Source of the DNA: Kofleriaceae bacterium | GTDB taxonomy: Bacteria; Myxococcota_A; Polyangia; Haliangiales; Haliangiaceae | DNA: 36,029 nucleotides | NCBI GenBank assembly: GCA_022842285.1 | Contig: JALHPV010000038.1 | Location: 1 to 36,029 of the forward strand | Direction of reading: 5' to 3' | Shown: piece by piece, positions 31,831-36,029 of the stretch | Numbering within the stretch: the first letter of the stretch is position 1 | Layout: every line of letters starts with the position of its first letter | The notes under the pieces: generated by a model | The model's input: the letters and a program-made list of their open reading frames with translations, nothing else | What the model was told of the DNA's origin: nothing | The model's database searches: none | Made by a program: the position numbers and the translations under genes

Positions 31831-32028
31831 ATGAACAACTTCCCGACCATCTCCCTCGATAACGTCACCGGCGGCCTCATCACCCAGTGCGGGGTTCGCC
31901 TCGACACGAAGAAGTACGACTGCATCACGTACGGCTACGACAAGTTCGGCCGGTACTACGACAGCTCCGAAGGCGGCTACGCGGCCCGTCCGCCGGCGCC
32001 GGGGCAGCCGGCCGGTTCGCGCCGGTAA
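31831..32028 (+). CDS. Small peptide with double-glycine leader (RiPP/bacteriocin-like), second copy
   Basis: 65 residues. The N-terminus MNNFPTISLDNVTGG has the same pattern as the leader of the peptide at 9063 (P-T-x-x-L-[DE]-x-[IV]-T-G-G), ending in Gly14-Gly15. The 50-residue remainder has two Cys (20 and 31), many Tyr and Asp (KKYDCITYGYDKFGRYYD) and an Arg/Pro-rich end. A disulphide or modified core peptide is possible. The Shine-Dalgarno site is weak (GGGTCTGG). No C39-peptidase transporter or modifying enzyme is near. Convergent with the following lipoprotein gene, with 3 bp between stops. Confidence 0.5.
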   Translation: MNNFPTISLDNVTGGLITQCGVRLDTKKYDCITYGYDKFGRYYDSSEGGYAARPPAPGQPAGSRR

Positions 32029-32031
32029 GGA

Positions 32032-32436
32032 TCAGTCGGCGCACATCTGCGTGACCTTGGCGATGCCGACCGCGGGCGTCGCGAGGGTGGCGGCGAACGT
32101 TGTCGCCTCGGCCTCGCTCGCGAAGTGAACACTGAGCGCCAGGTCCTGCGGCGAGCGAGCGAGAGCCGTCGCCGCATCGTTGTTACAGGCGAGCTCGCCC
32201 TCGAAGAAGGTCACGCCGAACTCGAGCCCCTGGGCGGTCAGCGCTTGCTTGACGGCATCGAGCTCGGCGCCGGCCGATCCGGCGTACGCGATCACGGCCC
32301 AGTTCTCCTGCCCCTGCGCAGGAGTGAGCGGAGTCGCGGCGGCGGGCGCAGTCGCAGTCGGTGGGGTAGTGGGGGCGGGTTCCTGCTTGGAGCAGGCACC
32401 AAGGACGAGGCAGAGCGCCACGGCGAGTCGTTGCAT
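32032..32436 (-). CDS. Small lipoprotein of unknown function
   Basis: 134 residues. Lipoprotein signal MQRLAVALCLVLGAC (Cys15), a Pro/Thr/Ala-rich linker to about residue 40, then a compact domain: NWAVIAYAGSAGAELDAVKQALTAQG, FFEGELACNNDAATALARS and LALSVHFASEAEATTFAATLATPA. The alternating helix-strand pattern suggests a ferredoxin-like or SPOR-like fold with one possible disulphide (Cys in ELACNND and Cys near the end, TQMCAD). No function assigned. It converges with the double-glycine peptide gene and diverges from the TonB-C-like gene at 32520. Confidence 0.65.
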   Translation of the reverse strand: MQRLAVALCLVLGACSKQEPAPTTPPTATAPAAATPLTPAQGQENWAVIAYAGSAGAELDAVKQALTAQGLEFGVTFFEGELACNNDAATALARSPQDLALSVHFASEAEATTFAATLATPAVGIAKVTQMCAD

Positions 32437-32519
32437 CGCCTCATCCTATCGCGGCGGCGGGCGTGCGCTTCGTTGCTGCGGCCCAGACCCGTGATCGTGA
32501 CGCGTGTTATCCGGGGTGC

Positions 32520-33218
32520 ATGTATCGGTCGATCGCGCTGGTTCTCGTCCTGATCGGAGTCCGCCCCGCCGTCGCCGCCCCGCCGGATCCAAAATACGCC
32601 GCCATCGACGCGGCGCGCGCCGCGCTCGTGAGCGCGCTGGATCGAGGGGATGCCGCCGCCCTGACCGAGCTCCTCGACGCGACTCCGGTCGAGGTGAAGG
32701 ACCTGTGGTTCGACACGAAGGCGTGTCGGAAGAAGTGGAAGCAAGCGTCGCTCACCACGAAGACGGCGCCCGCATTCGTCGCTTGCATGAAGGGGCTCTC
32801 GGTCTCGGCCGTCGGGCTGAACGTCTACTACGGACCGGGCGTCGGTCTCACGGTGAAGCTCGAGTATGTCGACGGCAAAGCCGTGCTCCGGCGGCTGAGC
32901 GGCGATCCGGTCGCGATCGATCCCGCCTTGCCCACCGTGGCGGCGAAGCGGTTCGTGGCTCAGCGCACGGAAGGGCAGGACATCGCGCTCGACCAGGCGG
33001 CGCGCGACGAGCTCGTGGCTGCGGGCGACACCGGCGTCGTCATCAAGGCGTGCGTCGATGCGAAGGGCACGGTGACCTCGCGCGGCCTCCTCCCGAAGGT
33101 CGCGGCGAAGGGGCCGACCGCGACGGCGGTCCGCACCGGGCTCGGCGGGTGGAAGCTCACGCCGTTCCAGGTTCGCGGCAAGCCGTTTGGCGCGTGCGCG
33201 ATGCTGGTCGTCAAGTAG
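32520..33218 (+). CDS. Exported protein with TonB C-terminal-like domain
   Basis: 232 residues from the ATG at 32520, chosen because MYRSIALVLVLIGVRPAVAA is a clear signal peptide; the frame upstream is unlikely. The C-terminal 60 residues resemble the TonB C-terminal fold (VVIKACVDAKGTVTSRGLLP, then AVRTGLGGWKLTPFQVRGKPF and the final ACAMLVVK). Here it is a periplasmic protein without the N-terminal membrane anchor, so it is not a classical TonB. The central part (about 45-165) has Cys residues in DTKACRKKWKQ and AFVACMKG and is unassigned. It converges with the diguanylate cyclase gene, one base between stops. Confidence 0.6.
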   Translation: MYRSIALVLVLIGVRPAVAAPPDPKYAAIDAARAALVSALDRGDAAALTELLDATPVEVKDLWFDTKACRKKWKQASLTTKTAPAFVACMKGLSVSAVGLNVYYGPGVGLTVKLEYVDGKAVLRRLSGDPVAIDPALPTVAAKRFVAQRTEGQDIALDQAARDELVAAGDTGVVIKACVDAKGTVTSRGLLPKVAAKGPTATAVRTGLGGWKLTPFQVRGKPFGACAMLVVK

Positions 33219-33219
33219 C

Positions 33220-34119
33220 TCAGCCGACGACGCGGTTGCGCCCGGAGCGCTTCGCTTCGTACAGGTTCTCGTCGGCGCGCTTGATGAGATCGGTGGCAGT
33301 GCTGGGATTCGCGAGGTCCACCGTCGCGACGCCGAGGCTGATGGTCGCCGGGATCTTGATCGCGTCGTACTCGAACGGACTGGCCTCGATGATGGTGCGC
33401 AGGGACTCGGCGACCTGGAGCGCACCCTCGCGCGGCGTCTGGGGCATCACGCAGGCGAACTCCTCGCCGCCGTAGCGAGCCAGGAGGTCGGTCGTGCGGA
33501 TGCGGGGCTTCAGGCGCTGGCAGAGCTGCTTGAGCGCCGCATCACCCGCGAGGTGGCCGTGCGTGTCGTTGATCTTCTTGAAGTAGTCGATGTCGATCAT
33601 CGCGAGCGAGAGGGGAGTCTGCTGCCGGATCGCGCCGGCGAGCTCGCGCTCGAGGAACTCGAGGAAGTAGCGCTTGTTGTGGACGCCGGTGAGGCCGTCC
33701 ATGATCGACATCCGGTAGATCTCTTCGTGGTAGGCGGCCTCGATGTTGTCGCCCGAGAGGAACTTGCAGATGGCGACGCCGGTGCGCACGAGGTCGCCGT
33801 CGGCGAGCGCGTGCCGGGTGATGCGGCGATCGTTCACGTGCGTGCCGTTCGTCGAGCCGAGGTCCTCGACCCACCAGCCGGCCTCGTCGCGGAAGATGCG
33901 CGCGTGGCGGCGGGACAGGCCCTCGCCCTCGAGCGGGACGTCCACGTCCTCGACGCGGCCAATCACGTGCTCGGACTTGTTCAGTGCGAAGCGACGCCCC
34001 ATGCCGTTGCCGGTCGGGTAGATGGCGAGCAGCACCGCGTCCTGGGTGCCGGTGGTCGGCTTCTTGACTGCGAACGGCGACTGCTGCAGGAACGCCGTCT
34101 TCTCTTTCCCGTCCGCCAT
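33220..34119 (-). CDS. FHA-GGDEF diguanylate cyclase
   Basis: 299 residues. The FHA domain (about 28-118) has IGRVED (Gly54-Arg55), GLSRRHARI (69-75) and GSTNGTHVN (88-96), residues that bind phosphothreonine. The GGDEF domain (about 135-297) has DGLTGVHNKRYF, DIDYFKKINDTHGH and RYGGEEF (GGEEF at 217-221), an active-site variant that is fully functional in many cyclases. RTTD at 208-211 is the RxxD inhibitory site for c-di-GMP feedback. Without a membrane segment it should be cytoplasmic. It makes c-di-GMP from two GTP, probably in response to phosphorylation by a Ser/Thr kinase, which fits the kinase-rich genome. It is 27 bp downstream of the GuaB1-type gene. Confidence 0.92.
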   Translation of the reverse strand: MADGKEKTAFLQQSPFAVKKPTTGTQDAVLLAIYPTGNGMGRRFALNKSEHVIGRVEDVDVPLEGEGLSRRHARIFRDEAGWWVEDLGSTNGTHVNDRRITRHALADGDLVRTGVAICKFLSGDNIEAAYHEEIYRMSIMDGLTGVHNKRYFLEFLERELAGAIRQQTPLSLAMIDIDYFKKINDTHGHLAGDAALKQLCQRLKPRIRTTDLLARYGGEEFACVMPQTPREGALQVAESLRTIIEASPFEYDAIKIPATISLGVATVDLANPSTATDLIKRADENLYEAKRSGRNRVVG

Positions 34120-34146
34120 GGTGGAGCCCGCAGAATAACCCAGGGA

Positions 34147-35595
34147 CTACCGCCGGACGAGGCCGTGGGGCGTGCCCTCGCTATATCCGGCGGGGGTCTG
34201 GACCCCGATTTCTGCGCGCTCGTGGAATTCCGTGAGGGTGCGCGCGCCGGCGTAGGTCAAGGCCGACTGCACTCCCGTGATCATGTCGACGAGGATGCCC
34301 CCGACGCTCTCCGCGCCCTCGCGGATGTAGATGCGGGACGACGAGATGCCCTCCCGGAAGAAGCCCTTCTTGGCCCGCTCGAACGGGTCCGCATCGGCGT
34401 TCCGGCCGTCGACGGCCCGCCCGCTCGCCATGCCGTAGTTCTCCTTGTAGAGGAGCCCGTCCTTGTCCTCCTTGACGTCCCCCGGCGACTCGTAAGTGCC
34501 GGCCAGGGCCGTTCCGACCATCACGCGCGCGGCCCCGGCCGCCAGGTACAGGGCGACGTCACGCGGATGCCGCACCCCACCGTCCGCCCAGACATGCTTG
34601 CCGCGCTTGCGCGCCTCACGCGCACAGACGAGGACGGACGTGAAGGTCGGGCGACCGGCCCCCGTCTGCATGCGGGTGGTGCACATCGCGCCCGGGCCGA
34701 CGTTCACCTTCACGATATCCGCGCCGGCATCGATCAGCGCCGCCGTGCCCTCCACCGTGCACACGTTGCCGGCGACGATCGGCACCCGACCCGCGACCAC
34801 CGGCTTCACCGCCGCGATCGTCTCGAGCATGCGCCGCTGATGCCCGTGGGCGGTATCGAGGACGATCGCGCAAACGCCGAGCTCGAGCAGCTTGGCCACG
34901 CGAGCCGGCGCCGTCGACGAGATGCCAACGGCCGCCGCCACCATCAGCTCGCCCTTCGCGCCGAGCGACGGCTTCAGGAGCTCGAGCCGGACGCAGTCGT
35001 TGCGCGTGAGCACGCCGAGGAGTCGGCCGTTGGCGTCGAGCACGGGGGCGGCCTTCACGCGCGCCTCCTCCATGCGCAGGAACGCCTCGTGGTTCGAGAC
35101 CGAGAGCGGCACCGTGATCAGGCGCTGCGACATCAGCTGGTTGGCCAGCGTGTACTGGTCGCGGTCGCGCAGATCGGAGTGCGTCACGATGCCGAGCGGA
35201 CGCTGCTGATCGTCGACGACCACGACCAGGTCGTGCGACCGCTTGCGGATGATGCCCTGCACGTCGCGGAGCGTCGCGTTCGGTGGCACCGACAGCGGCG
35301 TGTCGAAGCGCGCGTGGGCCGCGTGGATGTGCTTGACGATCCGGTTGACGGTGTCGAGCTCCATGTCCTGCGGCAGCACGCCGAGGCCACCGAACCGCGC
35401 CATCGTCTCGGCCATGCGCTTGCCCGTGACGGCGTTCATGTTCGCCGAGACGATCGGGTGCGAGCCGCCGGGAAAGTCGGGGGGCGTCAGGTCGGTTTCG
35501 AGGCGAGAGCCGCCGTCGTAGAACCCCGGGTTCAGAAAGACGTCGTCGGTGGAGAGCTCGAGCTGCTCGTCGTGTTCGGGGTGGAGAAACCGCAC
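34147..35595 (-). CDS. guaB1: GuaB1-type IMP dehydrogenase/GMP reductase-family protein
   Basis: 482 residues, GTG start at 35595. The (beta/alpha)8 barrel has the catalytic loop GPGAMCTTR (Cys305), LDTAHGH, VPIVAGNV and HVWADGGVRHPRDVALYLAAGA. A CBS pair sits at about 98-205 (LSVPPNATLRDVQGII and ITVPLSVSNHEAF). The sequence, including ANMNAVTGKRMAET, AGTYESPGD and the end GVQTPAGYSEG, matches the GuaB1 group of actinobacteria much better than the canonical IMPDH GuaB. GuaB1 of mycobacteria is a GMP reductase. A purine-salvage function, GMP to IMP, is thus likelier than IMP dehydrogenase. The cyclase gene follows by 27 bp and the small exported gene precedes it. Confidence 0.85.
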   Translation of the reverse strand: MRFLHPEHDEQLELSTDDVFLNPGFYDGGSRLETDLTPPDFPGGSHPIVSANMNAVTGKRMAETMARFGGLGVLPQDMELDTVNRIVKHIHAAHARFDTPLSVPPNATLRDVQGIIRKRSHDLVVVVDDQQRPLGIVTHSDLRDRDQYTLANQLMSQRLITVPLSVSNHEAFLRMEEARVKAAPVLDANGRLLGVLTRNDCVRLELLKPSLGAKGELMVAAAVGISSTAPARVAKLLELGVCAIVLDTAHGHQRRMLETIAAVKPVVAGRVPIVAGNVCTVEGTAALIDAGADIVKVNVGPGAMCTTRMQTGAGRPTFTSVLVCAREARKRGKHVWADGGVRHPRDVALYLAAGAARVMVGTALAGTYESPGDVKEDKDGLLYKENYGMASGRAVDGRNADADPFERAKKGFFREGISSSRIYIREGAESVGGILVDMITGVQSALTYAGARTLTEFHERAEIGVQTPAGYSEGTPHGLVRR

Positions 35596-35604
35596 CCCGC
35601 GACG

Positions 35605-35940
35605 TTATCTGGTCTTGGGGGTCTTCGCCTTCTTCGTCGCCTTCGGCGGCGGGCTCACCACGATCTCGAACAGGAACGTGGGGCGATTCTCGATGAGATA
35701 GGTGCCGGCGCGGCACATCGTGGTGCCCGGCTTGAGCCCCTTGAGCGCGAGGAGGTTGGTGTCCGCGTCCTTGTTCTTCATCTCGGCGGCCACGATCGAC
35801 TCGTCATCGCACTGATGCCCCATCGCCCAGCCGACCTCGATCTCCGTCGCCTGGCCCACCACCAGCTCCACCCGTGTGCGCTCTTCATCGGCGAGCGCCG
35901 GAGTCGCGACGAGCAGGATTCCGATGAGTAGCGCCCTCAT
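35605..35940 (-). CDS. Small exported protein, pilus-assembly N-terminal-like
   Basis: 111 residues from the ATG at 35940, chosen for its signal peptide (MRALLIGILLVATPALA). The mature part (RTRVELVVGQATEIEVGW, then DESIVAAEMKNKDADTNLLALKGLKPGTTMCRAG) resembles the pilus-assembly N-terminal domain (PF13629): a strand after an opening V-x-G-x-x, and the L-K-P-G-T-T turn. Proteins with this domain act in secretin-linked secretion or pilus systems, but many stand-alone copies in myxobacteria are uncharacterised. The C-terminal tail is Lys/Pro-rich (PPPKATKKAKTPKTR). The remaining 89 bases to the right edge hold no gene that I can support. Confidence 0.65.
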   Translation of the reverse strand: MRALLIGILLVATPALADEERTRVELVVGQATEIEVGWAMGHQCDDESIVAAEMKNKDADTNLLALKGLKPGTTMCRAGTYLIENRPTFLFEIVVSPPPKATKKAKTPKTR

Positions 35941-36029
35941 GATCGCTTCATAGCAGGGACACCTGGCGTCGGGCATGGAGAATCGCGCCGCGCGAGCGCT
36001 GCGAAGAGGTCGCGCTGTCGCGCGTTCAG

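Noticed and set aside
33187-35931. 914-codon open frame on the plus strand opposite the FHA-GGDEF and GuaB1-type genes
   Set aside because: It is a shadow of strong G/C bias at third codon positions. Both opposite genes have clear domain motifs, and the shadow product has an Arg/Ala-rich composition without any motif.
35975-36029. Possible start of a plus-strand gene (ATG at 35975, MENRAARALRRG) running off the right edge
   Set aside because: Only 18 codons are visible, Arg/Ala-rich as expected for a random frame here, and no ribosome site is clear.

Overview
The window is about 36 kb of very GC-rich DNA with GTG starts, tight gene packing and many secreted or lipid-anchored proteins. Together with a MYXO-CTERM-like sorting tail, Ser/Thr protein kinases, a DUF4190 protein, an FHA-GGDEF protein and a fused GspN/GspC-like secretion protein, this suggests a member of the Myxococcota (Haliangium/Kofleriaceae-like). 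That placement is inferred from gene content. I saw no rRNA, tRNA, CRISPR array, insertion sequence or phage gene, and no gene-free stretch reaches 300 bases; the longest, 31634-31830, is about 200.

Layout. 1-6191 (minus strand): the 5' part of a GspN/GspC-like lipoprotein, a prolyl-4-hydroxylase-type oxygenase, a MYXO-CTERM-like surface protein, an SDR enzyme, a Spo0M/arrestin-fold protein, a divergent protein kinase and a DJ-1/PfpI protein. 6321-9281 (plus): a lipoprotein esterase, then an EthA-type Baeyer-Villiger monooxygenase behind a perfect 22-bp palindrome, then a small peptide gene with a double-glycine leader and a poly-glycine/cysteine tail. 9282-14427: a probable pseudokinase, a tiny membrane protein, a DUF4190/pilin-like protein, and a four-gene minus-strand set whose first gene encodes a PARG-like (poly(ADP-ribose) glycohydrolase) protein and whose last encodes an Omp85-type barrel.

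14484-15914 holds a WbsX-type glycan enzyme and a thioredoxin-fold protein, followed at 16076 by a small exported protein. From 16502 to 27318 the genes are all on the plus strand and nearly gapless: N-formylglutamate amidohydrolase-like, glycogen synthase, an ATP-grasp ligase interrupted by a frameshift, an S51/glutamine-amidotransferase-like protein, an esterase with an E-set domain, a second ATP-grasp ligase, a second esterase, a GCS2-type carboxylate-amine ligase fused to two CBS domains, a GIDE-domain protein and a lipoprotein. This looks like a pathway that joins amino or carboxylic acids by ATP-dependent ligation and then trims or hydrolyses the product. It is the best candidate here for an undescribed system.

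27415-36029 holds a WGR-domain protein with a coupled small partner, an MtfA-type peptidase, an M43-type secreted metalloprotease with a likely terminator, several small lipoproteins or exported proteins, a second double-glycine-leader peptide gene, an FHA-GGDEF diguanylate cyclase, a GuaB1-type IMPDH/GMP reductase-family protein and a small exported pilus-assembly-N-like protein. Long open frames opposite many genes are codon-bias shadows and are not annotated.
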